From assembly GCF_007830175.1 (NCBI RefSeq), contig NZ_VLKH01000005.1, positions 124,001 through 188,000 of the forward strand: a stretch of DNA of 64,000 nt. The letters run 5' to 3'. This document shows, in pieces, positions 16,353 to 24,110 of this stretch (positions are counted from its first letter, which is position 1; every line of letters begins with the position of its first letter). The notes below the pieces were generated by a model. The model saw only the letters and a program-made list of their open reading frames with translations, did no database searches and was not told the origin of the DNA. This stretch comes from Sedimentibacter saalensis. GTDB lineage: Bacteria > Bacillota > Clostridia > Tissierellales > Sedimentibacteraceae. A program made the translations under genes and the position numbers.

Positions 16353-17192
16353 ATGAATTTTATTAGGAAATATATCAGAAGGATATTGTTTTTAATTACA
16401 ATATTTGTATTGATTATTATGATTGGTCTGTCTTCCATAGGAAGGGTTGATGACGTGAATTTAGGATTTCTGGGAAGTGTTGTGTCAGGATTGCAAAAAC
16501 TCACGTTCAACACAGGACAGACATTGACCAGTTCTTTTTATTCTGTTCAGGAAATTGTAAGAATGCGTGAAGAAAACATAATGCTCACGGACACTGTCCA
16601 TGAATTAAAGGAGCAGGTCAGACTGCTTGAAAACATAGTTAACAAGTCTGATGCTTTAAAAACAGAATATGAAATGAAGAAAAATCTTTCTTATGACTAT
16701 ACAGTTGGACAAGTAATCGCTTTGGATGATTCAAACTGGTTCAGCAGATTTACTATTGACAAGGGTACCGATGATGGGCTTAAGGTAAATGACATTGTCA
16801 TAAGTGCTGTTGAAACAGATAAGGGTGTGGTGCAGATAGGTCTGGTGGGAATAGTTGCAGAAACATCTTCCAATTGGTCAAAAGTAATCACTGTACTGGA
16901 CGAAAGCTGCAAAATAAGTTTCAGGGACATTGACAGCGATGAAAGCGGTATTGTTCAAGGCAGCATTGACGGCACCGTAACGGGGTATTTTTTCAACAGC
17001 AAGGCTGTAGCAAACAAGGATGAATTTCTTGTAACTTCAGGAATAGGGGAAGTGTATGTTCCTGATATTTATATTGGGAATGTTACAGAGGTTGTTCCAA
17101 CAACAGATGCATCCACTCAGAGGATAGTAGTGGAACCTGCTGTGGAATTTACAAAACTGAGCAGAGTTTATGTTCTCAAAGTAAACAGATAA
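16353..17192 (+). CDS. mreC: Rod-shape determining protein MreC
   Basis: MreC (279 residues) is the bitopic scaffold of the elongasome. An N-terminal TM helix (about residues 10-27, ILFLITIFVLIIMIGL) is followed by a coiled coil (residues about 70-100, EENIMLTDTVHELKEQVRLL) and the two beta-barrel domains, with the conserved WFSRFTIDKGTDDGLKVND and VITVLDES segments. It starts 9 bp after mreB and is followed by mreD. Confidence 0.95.
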   Translation: MNFIRKYIRRILFLITIFVLIIMIGLSSIGRVDDVNLGFLGSVVSGLQKLTFNTGQTLTSSFYSVQEIVRMREENIMLTDTVHELKEQVRLLENIVNKSDALKTEYEMKKNLSYDYTVGQVIALDDSNWFSRFTIDKGTDDGLKVNDIVISAVETDKGVVQIGLVGIVAETSSNWSKVITVLDESCKISFRDIDSDESGIVQGSIDGTVTGYFFNSKAVANKDEFLVTSGIGEVYVPDIYIGNVTEVVPTTDASTQRIVVEPAVEFTKLSRVYVLKVNR

Positions 17193-17220
17193 TGAAAATG
17201 CAAGATGAAAGGTAATTAAA

Positions 17221-17712
17221 ATGAAAAAATTCGGCATAATGGCTGCTATGGTTGCTGTAAGTTTTATTTTCCAAACATCCTTTTTCGGCTTTTTTAATAT
17301 TTTTGGTACAATTCCAAATGTTTCATTGATATTGGTTGTAATATTTGCAATGATGACTGACGGGATTACAGGAGGAATATTAGGCATCATAACAGGAGTT
17401 TTGTACGATGCAATGCTTTATGATGTTTTTGGAGTATACACACTGGTATATTTTTTAATAGGAGCCGTCATAGGAAACTACAGCGACAGCATGATGAGAG
17501 AAAATTATACTGCATATTGTGCTGTAACAGCAGTTTCAACCATTGCAATGCACTTGCTTTTGTACCTTGTTTTGTATTTTTTAAAATACAGCGTGGGAAA
17601 TGCAGCCTTTATTTTTAAAAGCATCTTTGTTGAAGCTGCGCTTAACACGGTGCTTGTAATTTTTGTATTGAAATTGACAGTCTTCATATTCAACAAACTG
17701 AATATGAAGTAA
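17221..17712 (+). CDS. mreD: Rod-shape determining protein MreD
   Basis: This 163-residue, very hydrophobic protein has about five TM helices and an FGFFNIFGTIPNVSLILVVIF-type opening, seen here with the characteristic PN-S segment, followed by GIITGVLYDAMLYDVFG, the MreD family's typical D-FG motif. Its position between mreC and the PBP2 gene confirms the assignment. MreD is poorly conserved, and identification rests on hydrophobicity, this motif and context. Confidence 0.9.
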   Translation: MKKFGIMAAMVAVSFIFQTSFFGFFNIFGTIPNVSLILVVIFAMMTDGITGGILGIITGVLYDAMLYDVFGVYTLVYFLIGAVIGNYSDSMMRENYTAYCAVTAVSTIAMHLLLYLVLYFLKYSVGNAAFIFKSIFVEAALNTVLVIFVLKLTVFIFNKLNMK

Positions 17713-17730
17713 GGAAAGTAGAGGTGCAAA

Positions 17731-20700
17731 TTGAATTTACAGAAGTTTTTTAAAAACAGATTCAATATTTTATACATGATAATTGTGTTGATGCTTTGTC
17801 TCCTTGGATTCAGAATGGCTGTTTTGACTGTTGTTGAAGGTGAGGAATACAGAAAGACTGCTGATATAAAAAAAATCAAGGATATTCCGGTTAAAGCGCC
17901 GCGAGGCAAGATATATGACAGAAACGGAAGTGTACTGGCTGACAATGTATCGAGCTTTACGGTGCAAATGTACACTGATGAGATAGATAGCAAAAACTTC
18001 ATTGAAGTTGCTCAAATATTGTCTTCAATTCTTGATAAAAACGGCGAAAAGCCAATAGATGAGTTTCCTATTGAACTGGACACCTTTGAGTATATTGACG
18101 AAAACCTTGAAAGAATGCAAATTGTTTCATCTAATTCTGAAAATCAGGATTTTGAAGATGAAAGTTTTCAAGCTGTTACATATACAACGGCTGAAGAAAG
18201 GGCAATAAAATCAGTTTCAGAAAATCTGAAGGACTGGCTTAATTTCAGCATCAATATTTATGGTGAAGATTTCAGTCCAAAGTCAGCTGTCTTAAATGCT
18301 GTGTTAAAGGACATCGAGGCTCCTGTTAAGCTTGTTGACGGTAATTTTGTTTTCGATGAAACAGTTTTAAATCCTGAATCGGGTACTATAGAAAATGTAA
18401 AACCGCCTCAAGCACAGGAACCCCTTAAGAATCAGGGAACACCAGAACAAAATCAAACGCAAATTGCAGATCCTTTAAAGGTGTGGAAGACTGAACAGGG
18501 TATGAATGAAAATCTTACTGCTGATGAAGTTGTAAAGGAACTGTTACTTAAAAACAGCAAGTATTTAAACACATTGTTTTCTAATTCCAAAATCAGACGT
18601 CTTTCCTATGAATTTCTCAAACAGAGAAACCTTGCAGCAAACATTAATCTTGTGGATTATTCATTTGTACAGGATGAGGAATTCAAGTATATAAAAAGAA
18701 ACCTTAATTTAAACCATGAAGAAATAACAATGGATACAACTGCAAAGGATGACTTTGTGCTCATGACCATGAAGTACTCCATAGACAACCTTCTTCAGGC
18801 TGTGTATCAGGCAGGAAACGAAAAAGTTATACCGGGGGCAATTCTTATCGAAAGGCTTAAGGAAATATACACTGATTTGCCCGTTCAGGCAGTTGAAAAT
18901 GAAGGGTTTGTATCATTTGAATTCACTGACGAAGAATTGAAGAACAAATATCTTAATCAACAGCATCTTGATCTTTCAACAACAGCTTATGACTTTATCA
19001 AGGAAACTGCATTTAAAAACTATGATGTTCTCTACAATTTAATCACAGATGAAGCGGTGAAATACTACGCTCAGGTGGAATTGTTAAAATATGAAAATCC
19101 GTACATTTCCATTGCTGAATGGGAATATACGCCTTTCAGGGACAAAAGAAACTGGATCAATAAAAATGTGAAGATTGAACACAACACAGATGATGTTAAA
19201 AATTATTCTGCTGAGGAAGTCTTTTCAATGCTTCGCGAATCCCTTAAAATAAGCAGTGATATCAATGATTATGAAATGCGAAACATTCTGGTCATAAGGG
19301 AGCGTTACAACAAAACAAGCTATCTTTCTTACCATCCAGTTGATGTATGCTACAGCATTTCGGAGAAGACTGTGGCTATGATTTCTGAAAGATCACATGA
19401 ACTCAATGGTATTAATGTTGAAATAGAACCTTTAAGATATTATCCTGGGTATGATACTGCAGCCCATGTGCTTGGATATCTGGGTAAAATCGCACAGGAT
19501 TATGAAGTTCAGGACTATGTGGTTAACAAAGGCTACAGTACTGACGATATAATAGGAAAAACAGGCCTTGAAGAAAAGTTTGAAGATTATTTAAGAGGAG
19601 AAAAGGGTAAGAAGACAGTTGAAGTAAATAATGTGGGAAAAACTATAAGATCAGTGTCCAGCCAGGCTCCTGTTCCCGGTGATGATTTGTACCTTACAAT
19701 CGATTCAAGATTGCAAAGAAGTGCAGAAGAATCACTTAAGAAGGGACTTGAACAAATTCAGGTTGGAGGGGTTTTTGAAAGTGAATGGGGTAACTTTGTA
19801 TTTAAAGATAAGTATAAAAATGCCCAATCAGGTGCATTGGTAGTTCTTGATGTGAAGACAGGAGAAGTTTTGGCTTTGGCCAATTATCCGTCCTACGACC
19901 TTAACATGTTTTCTACAGGAATTTCAAGTGAAGACTGGAACAGTCTCATGAATGATTCAAAGAATCCACTGGCTCCAAGACCTCTTTACAACATTGCCAT
20001 GCTCACTGCAATTCAACCCGGTTCTACATTTAAAATGGTAACTTCTCTTGCAGCACTGGAAAAAGGTGTGGATCCCAACAAGACTGTGTACTGCGCAGGA
20101 ACAATGGAAGTGGGCGACAGGCATTTCAGCTGCTGGATTTATAACATGTTTGGAGGAGCACACGGTTCTCAGACAATGTATGAAGCAATCATGAATTCAT
20201 GTAACTTTTATTTTTACACAACTGTCCTTGGAGAAAATCTGGCAACCGGACAGAAACATACAGTTAAGGTAGATGCGGAAGACATTATAGAAATGGCTGA
20301 TAAGCTTGGACTTGATGATAAAACAGGAATTGAAATCGACATACCTCAGGAAGCTTCGGGTGGAGCTCCCAGCATTGAAGGTAAGAAACTCAATATAAGA
20401 GTTTATTTAAGAATTTTCCTCGAGGCAAACATTGAAAAGTATCTGCAAGACGGATATTCAATTGATGCCGGTATGAAAAATGAAATAGTTGAAGAAATAG
20501 TGAGTTGGATTGACAGGGATGAGCCCATGACAAGGGGCGAAGTATACGACGGATTGATAAAACTTAAGCTTAACCCTGATAAAACAAATGACTACAATGT
20601 TCCTTTGGTTGACATTCTCAAGTATTCATATATCAATCAGGCTGTATGGAATGTCGGAGACAACTTAAACATAAGCATTGGCCAGGGCAACAATTCTTAT

Positions 20701-21159
20701 ACAACATTGCAGATGGCTAATTATGTGGCCACAATTGCAAACGGAGGCTACAGGAGAAATGTAAGCCTCATCAAGGAAATAAAAACTTACGATGGAAAAA
20801 ATTCAGATTATGTTCCTTTAAGAGAATCTGAAAGAATAGAACTTTCTGACTACAGCCACCTGGATGTGTTGAAGGAAGGAATGAGAATGGTTTCCGAAAA
20901 TGACAGTGCAAAGCCTTACAAAAATTTCCCTGTTCAGGTTGGAAGCAAGACAGGAACTGCTCAGAAGGAAGGAACAAATCCTGACACTGGCGAACCTTAT
21001 GCTGATTTTGCATGGTATGTTGCCTTTGCACCCTACGACGACCCGCAGATAGCAGTTGCCTGCGTTTTGTTTGAAGGAGGATCGGGACGTTATCCTACTC
21101 CCATAGTAAGAGAAGTGATTGGTGAATACCTTAAGATTAACGGTCTTACAGGAAATTAA
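17731..21159 (+). CDS. mrdA: Penicillin-binding protein 2 (elongation transpeptidase), unusually large
   Basis: A class B PBP that cross-links peptidoglycan during elongation. It begins with a single TM anchor (FNILYMIIVLMLCLLGFRMAV) and the pedestal motif RGKIYDRNG. The transpeptidase motifs are intact: STFK (Ser765-Lys768), SCN (823-825) and KTG (1073-1075). The length of 1,142 residues far exceeds the usual 600-950. Extra sequence lies between the pedestal start and the HPVDV segment (about residues 100-530), including a Pro/Gln-rich stretch near 220, and a further helical insert lies between SCN and KTG. The start is TTG after GAGGTG; no frameshift is evident. Confidence 0.94.
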   Translation: MNLQKFFKNRFNILYMIIVLMLCLLGFRMAVLTVVEGEEYRKTADIKKIKDIPVKAPRGKIYDRNGSVLADNVSSFTVQMYTDEIDSKNFIEVAQILSSILDKNGEKPIDEFPIELDTFEYIDENLERMQIVSSNSENQDFEDESFQAVTYTTAEERAIKSVSENLKDWLNFSINIYGEDFSPKSAVLNAVLKDIEAPVKLVDGNFVFDETVLNPESGTIENVKPPQAQEPLKNQGTPEQNQTQIADPLKVWKTEQGMNENLTADEVVKELLLKNSKYLNTLFSNSKIRRLSYEFLKQRNLAANINLVDYSFVQDEEFKYIKRNLNLNHEEITMDTTAKDDFVLMTMKYSIDNLLQAVYQAGNEKVIPGAILIERLKEIYTDLPVQAVENEGFVSFEFTDEELKNKYLNQQHLDLSTTAYDFIKETAFKNYDVLYNLITDEAVKYYAQVELLKYENPYISIAEWEYTPFRDKRNWINKNVKIEHNTDDVKNYSAEEVFSMLRESLKISSDINDYEMRNILVIRERYNKTSYLSYHPVDVCYSISEKTVAMISERSHELNGINVEIEPLRYYPGYDTAAHVLGYLGKIAQDYEVQDYVVNKGYSTDDIIGKTGLEEKFEDYLRGEKGKKTVEVNNVGKTIRSVSSQAPVPGDDLYLTIDSRLQRSAEESLKKGLEQIQVGGVFESEWGNFVFKDKYKNAQSGALVVLDVKTGEVLALANYPSYDLNMFSTGISSEDWNSLMNDSKNPLAPRPLYNIAMLTAIQPGSTFKMVTSLAALEKGVDPNKTVYCAGTMEVGDRHFSCWIYNMFGGAHGSQTMYEAIMNSCNFYFYTTVLGENLATGQKHTVKVDAEDIIEMADKLGLDDKTGIEIDIPQEASGGAPSIEGKKLNIRVYLRIFLEANIEKYLQDGYSIDAGMKNEIVEEIVSWIDRDEPMTRGEVYDGLIKLKLNPDKTNDYNVPLVDILKYSYINQAVWNVGDNLNISIGQGNNSYTTLQMANYVATIANGGYRRNVSLIKEIKTYDGKNSDYVPLRESERIELSDYSHLDVLKEGMRMVSENDSAKPYKNFPVQVGSKTGTAQKEGTNPDTGEPYADFAWYVAFAPYDDPQIAVACVLFEGGSGRYPTPIVREVIGEYLKINGLTGN

Positions 21160-21163
21160 ATAA

Positions 21164-21270
21164 TTAAATTAAGAATTAAGAGTGAAGAGTGAAGAATTAA
21201 ATGATGGATTTGCCTTGAGGGCAAATCCTTACAATAATTCTTAATTCTTAATTCTTCATTCTTCATTATT
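21164..21270. repeat. AT-rich imperfect palindrome, copy 1 (AATTAAGAATTAAGA family)
   Basis: The left arm consists of AATTAAGAATTAAGAG followed by GTGAAGA-type units; the right arm is the reverse complement (TTCTTAATTCTTAATTCTTC and so on). The centre holds a second hairpin, GGATTTGCC/GGCAAATCC. It lies between the PBP2 gene and the MinD-like gene and is related to the elements at 49191-49310 and 59101-59205. No ORF lies inside. Confidence 0.75.
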
Positions 21271-21287
21271 TTAGAAGGGGTGACAGA

Positions 21288-21986
21288 ATGGGCAGAGTTG
21301 TATTAGTCGGTTCGCAGAAAAGCGAAATTGGAAGCACTGTATTGAGTATAAAAATGGGAATTGAATTGTCTCAAGACAAAAAAAAGGTTCTTCTTGCAGA
21401 TTTGTCAGGGGGCAAGAAAAAAATGTCCGAATATTTAAAGGTAAACGAAGATATTATCTATGACATAAAGGATGTGCTTGACGACACATGTTCACTGGAG
21501 CAGTCTGTTATAGAAGTTGTTGAAAATTTAAATCTTGCTCCGTATCCAAGAATTCATGGGAAGTTGGACCATATTAAAAAGGAAAAATTATCAAAGATTA
21601 TAAATGCAGCAAAAACATCTTATGATTATGTAATTGTAGACATAGGAAAATTTTCTTCAAGCTTCATTGATTTTGACATTGCTGATATGGCAGTGGACAT
21701 AAACAACAACGACTTTTCTTGCGTCAGAGAAATTAATAATGACAAGATTATTGCAGAAATGTCAGGACTAAAAGAATTTACAGCTGTAATCAACAAATTC
21801 AACAAAAAAAATGCAGTGCGCGGAACAATGATGAAAATAAAAGACATACAAAAAATGACAATGATAACCCCCATAGTAATAGAAGAAAACACAAAATTCC
21901 TTGATATGGACAGCTACTTTCTTTTTGGTTCAGAAGATAACTCATTTCAAAGAGCTGCAAAAAATATAGTGTCAAAAATAAAATAA
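21288..21986 (+). CDS. MinD/ParA-like protein with degenerate P-loop
   Basis: A 232-residue protein with the order of strands seen in MinD/ParA. The deviant Walker A region reads GSQKSEIGST (residues 8-17): the signature lysine is kept (Lys11) but the P-loop lysine is replaced by Ser16, so normal ATP hydrolysis is unlikely. VLLADLSGG replaces the usual DxDxG Walker A', and YDYVIVDIGKF aligns with the switch II/Walker B strand. It occupies the place of minD after mreBCD in Bacillota, but minC is absent. No C-terminal amphipathic helix of the MinD kind is evident. It may be a catalytically inert MinD relative. The ATG follows AAGGGGTGA. Confidence 0.6.
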   Translation: MGRVVLVGSQKSEIGSTVLSIKMGIELSQDKKKVLLADLSGGKKKMSEYLKVNEDIIYDIKDVLDDTCSLEQSVIEVVENLNLAPYPRIHGKLDHIKKEKLSKIINAAKTSYDYVIVDIGKFSSSFIDFDIADMAVDINNNDFSCVREINNDKIIAEMSGLKEFTAVINKFNKKNAVRGTMMKIKDIQKMTMITPIVIEENTKFLDMDSYFLFGSEDNSFQRAAKNIVSKIK

Positions 21987-22015
21987 CTTTTGCTCATGCA
22001 AAAGTTTTTTATTTT
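21984..22015 (+). terminator. Intrinsic terminator
   Basis: AACTTTTGC (21985-21993) and GCAAAAGTT (21998-22006) form a 9-bp stem followed by a T run. It begins in the stop codon of the MinD-like gene. Confidence 0.85.
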
Positions 22016-22065
22016 GTAATAAAGCTTGTAACATTTTAATAATATGTAGTGAAGGGGTGGGTGAA

Positions 22066-22698
22066 ATGAATAAAATAACAAGAAAAAGAATCAACATTAA
22101 AAGGAAAGAAAACATAAATAAAAAATTGGCGCTTCAGGTAATTTTCAGTATTGTTTTGGTGGCCGCAGTCATAATTACAAAAAACATTGATTCAGAAGCA
22201 TCCAGAAAGTTTATTAATGCAGCTGACCAAAAAATAACACAAAGCTTAAATTTGAAGGAAGTTAAAAGCACCATAGGGGAAGCAGCTCTCGGCATAAAAA
22301 ACCGTCTGCCTTTTATTAACGGCAAAGCTTCTGACTTTGCAGCTCCTGTAAACGGTAAAATTTATAAAAATTACGGTATTAACAAAGGCACAGAGGCTAA
22401 TTATTACAATCATGGATTGGACATAATATCCAACACTCAATCTGTTAAGTCCATATCAAGCGGAACGGTTGTTCAGCTGGGGAACAACGAAAAGCTGTCA
22501 GATTACGTTGTTGTTGAAAGCAAGGGTAAGACAATTATATACGGACAAATAAAGGAAGCATTTGTAACTGAAGGAGAACATGTTGCTGCAGGAGACGTAA
22601 TAGCTGCTTTAAATGAAGAAAGCATGATGCTTCATCTTGAAGTGTGGGAGGACGGAGAATCAGTGAACCCTGCTAAGCTATTTAACATCGTTGACTAG
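22066..22698 (+). CDS. spoIVFA: SpoIVFA-like protein with degenerate LytM (M23) domain
   Basis: In Bacillus SpoIVFA holds the SpoIVFB protease in the mother-cell membrane that surrounds the forespore. This 210-residue protein has a basic N-terminus, one TM helix (about residues 22-39) and a C-terminal LytM/M23-like domain. The motif HGLD (His116-Asp119) is present, but the second zinc motif HxH reads Met188-Leu-His190, so the enzyme site is incomplete. This is consistent with a structural SpoIVFA role. The gene is followed directly by a SpoIVFB-like protease and comes after mreBCD/minD, as in B. subtilis. The ATG at 22066 lies 8 bp after AAGGGG and is preferred to a GTG at 22057 that overlaps the site. 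Confidence 0.72.
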   Translation: MNKITRKRINIKRKENINKKLALQVIFSIVLVAAVIITKNIDSEASRKFINAADQKITQSLNLKEVKSTIGEAALGIKNRLPFINGKASDFAAPVNGKIYKNYGINKGTEANYYNHGLDIISNTQSVKSISSGTVVQLGNNEKLSDYVVVESKGKTIIYGQIKEAFVTEGEHVAAGDVIAALNEESMMLHLEVWEDGESVNPAKLFNIVD

Positions 22699-22710
22699 CC
22701 CTAAGGGGAA

Positions 22711-23226
22711 ATGTTTATTATTATTGCATTGACAGCTCATGAGGCAGCCCATTTGTTTTGTGCAGTCTTGCTTAACATAAAATTTGACAAGGTGAAAATA
22801 ACGCTGTTCGGATTCACTTTTAATGCAGATTTGGAAAGGTCAAGTTTTTTAAAAAAGTTGATTTTATTCCTGTCAGGACCAGTGTGCAATGCATGCCTAT
22901 ATTTAGGATTTCGCAATACTAACTACAGCGATTTTGCAAATATTAACTTATTTCTGGCATGCATTAACATGATCCCAATTGTACCTCTGGACGGCGGAAA
23001 TGTATGCAAGTGTTTTTTTGAATTGTTTCTGGACATGAAGACACTGTGCAGATACATGATTATGACAAACACATTTTTTATTGTATGTTTTCTTTCCATA
23101 ATTTACACTTACAAAAACTATATTTATTTTTTATTGATTGTGATGGCTCTTAAAGGTATAATTGAAGAAAACAGGAACATGCTGGAAAAAAGCATACGAT
23201 TAAACTACAGAAATATGAAATATTAG
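22711..23226 (+). CDS. spoIVFB: SpoIVFB-like site-2 (M50) intramembrane metalloprotease
   Basis: SpoIVFB cleaves pro-sigma-K. The protein shows the zinc motif HEAAH (residues 10-14) inside the first hydrophobic helix and the second metal motif PLDGG (Asp94) in a later one. It has four to five hydrophobic segments. At 171 residues it is shorter than B. subtilis SpoIVFB (about 288): there is almost nothing before the zinc helix and no C-terminal CBS domain. An in-frame stop just upstream rules out a longer start. Being downstream of spoIVFA supports the call; another M50 protease is possible. BofA, the usual inhibitor, is encoded at 39.5 kb. Confidence 0.72.
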   Translation: MFIIIALTAHEAAHLFCAVLLNIKFDKVKITLFGFTFNADLERSSFLKKLILFLSGPVCNACLYLGFRNTNYSDFANINLFLACINMIPIVPLDGGNVCKCFFELFLDMKTLCRYMIMTNTFFIVCFLSIIYTYKNYIYFLLIVMALKGIIEENRNMLEKSIRLNYRNMKY

Positions 23227-23235
23227 GAGCCAAAA

Positions 23236-23772
23236 ATGATTTCTAAAAACATTGAATTGAGAAAAAGTACCTTTGAAGACTGCACAAATTTTTCTCGCTG
23301 GGAAGAACAGGATTACATCAAGGAATTTCTGACTATAAATGCAGAACGTTCCTATGAGGATGTTGTGCGCGAATTCATCACAAGAGAAAGTGATCCTTCA
23401 AAAGAGCAGTATACTATTGTTCATAATGTTACAGGCAATGCAATTGGGAGAGTATATTTGTCCAATATTTCATATTCTTCAAATTCCATGGACATCACAA
23501 GAATTTACATAGGAGAAAGAAATTACCTTAAAAAGGGTTTCGGAAGGGAAGTTATGATGATGCTTCTTGATTACTGCTTCAATTCTCTTAACATGGAGAG
23601 AGTGACACTTGACCATTACCCTGGCAACAAGGCCTCTTGTCTTTACCTTGATCTTGGTTTTAAATATGAAGGAATAATGAGAAATGCAGCAAAAAAAGAC
23701 AATAAATATTATGACTTACACCTTATGTCCATATTAAAGGAAGAATATAATCAAATTATTCAAAAAATATAA
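23236..23772 (+). CDS. GNAT family N-acetyltransferase (RimJ/RimL-like)
   Basis: This 178-residue protein has the GNAT layout. It opens with an IELRKSTFEDCTNFSRWE segment, continues with IGRVYLSNI (beta4) and ITRIYIGERNYLKKGFGREVM, where the R/Q-x-x-G-x-G/A acetyl-CoA loop is recognisable as KKGFGRE, and ends with ERVTLDHYPGNKASCLYLDLGFKYEG, shown here in outline. The target (protein N-terminus, polyamine or antibiotic) cannot be told. The ATG follows TAGGAGCC. Confidence 0.88.
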   Translation: MISKNIELRKSTFEDCTNFSRWEEQDYIKEFLTINAERSYEDVVREFITRESDPSKEQYTIVHNVTGNAIGRVYLSNISYSSNSMDITRIYIGERNYLKKGFGREVMMMLLDYCFNSLNMERVTLDHYPGNKASCLYLDLGFKYEGIMRNAAKKDNKYYDLHLMSILKEEYNQIIQKI

Positions 23773-23780
23773 AAAAATAT

Positions 23781-23808
23781 TTGAATTAATTGAAATATCG
23801 GTTATAAT
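23781..23808 (+). promoter_or_regulatory. Sigma-A-type promoter of a candidate small RNA
   Basis: TTGAAT (23781-23786), 16-bp spacer, TATAAT (23803-23808). Downstream there is no ribosome binding site or likely gene on this strand until 24 kb, only a terminator about 55-80 nt away. Confidence 0.55.
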
Positions 23809-23814
23809 ATAATT

Positions 23815-23894
23815 ACATTTGTAAATGAGAATTTATAAATGCCTCTTAAATTTTTTGCCTCAAGCCGTGGTTATCCACGGCTTGCCCTTTTTTT
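23815..23894 (+). ncRNA. Candidate small RNA (about 80 nt)
   Basis: The transcript predicted from the promoter at 23781-23808 would run from about 23815 to the T run at 23888-23894. It contains an AT-rich leader and ends in a strong intrinsic terminator. It reads against the 3' end of a 33-residue membrane protein on the other strand. No family is recognised; it may simply be the acetyltransferase terminator with a fortuitous promoter. Confidence 0.35.
23862..23894 (+). terminator. Intrinsic terminator
   Basis: AAGCCGTGG (23862-23870), TTAT loop, CCACGGCTT (23875-23883), then GCCC and seven T residues. The T run is on the + strand side, so it acts for + strand transcripts. Confidence 0.88.
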
Positions 23895-23895
23895 G

Positions 23896-23997
23896 TCATC
23901 TTACCATAGCAATAGACACCATTGCCACAAGAAAGCAAAATATGAATATTAAAGCTACAATATTTTCCTTAATATAATTGATTGTTTTTCGAATCAT
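23896..23997 (-). CDS. 33-residue single-span membrane protein
   Basis: This small gene on the minus strand encodes a basic N-terminus (MIRKTINYIKEN) and one hydrophobic helix (IVALIFIFCFLVAMVSIAMV), ending in Arg and TGA. A ribosome binding site GGGGGAG lies 4-5 bp before the ATG. The size, helix and site suggest a real small membrane protein (regulator, toxin-like or spore-related), but no family is recognised. Its 3' end meets the terminator of the opposing candidate small RNA. Confidence 0.55.
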   Translation of the reverse strand: MIRKTINYIKENIVALIFIFCFLVAMVSIAMVR

Positions 23998-24053
23998 ACA
24001 ACTCCCCCCATACATTATATGATGATTAATTAATAAATTACATAACTAAAGCT

Positions 24054-24082
24054 TTAACAGTATGGAAAAATCAGCATAAAAT
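24054..24082 (+). promoter_or_regulatory. Sigma-A-type promoter of the amidase gene
   Basis: TTAACA (24054-24059), 17 bp, TAAAAT (24077-24082). It supports the ATG at 24111 as the start, because the in-frame ATG at 24081 would overlap the -10 box. Confidence 0.6.
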
Positions 24083-24110
24083 GAAATATACAAAGAAATG
24101 GAGGGGTATT

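Noticed and set aside
17731-21159. PBP2 as a frameshifted fusion of two genes
   Set aside because: A single frame with all motifs in order and family-like codon use throughout; no second start with a ribosome site was found inside.
23829-23895. Peptide starting at ATGAGAATTTATAAATGC in the candidate small RNA
   Set aside because: No ribosome binding site, and the frame runs through the terminator hairpin.
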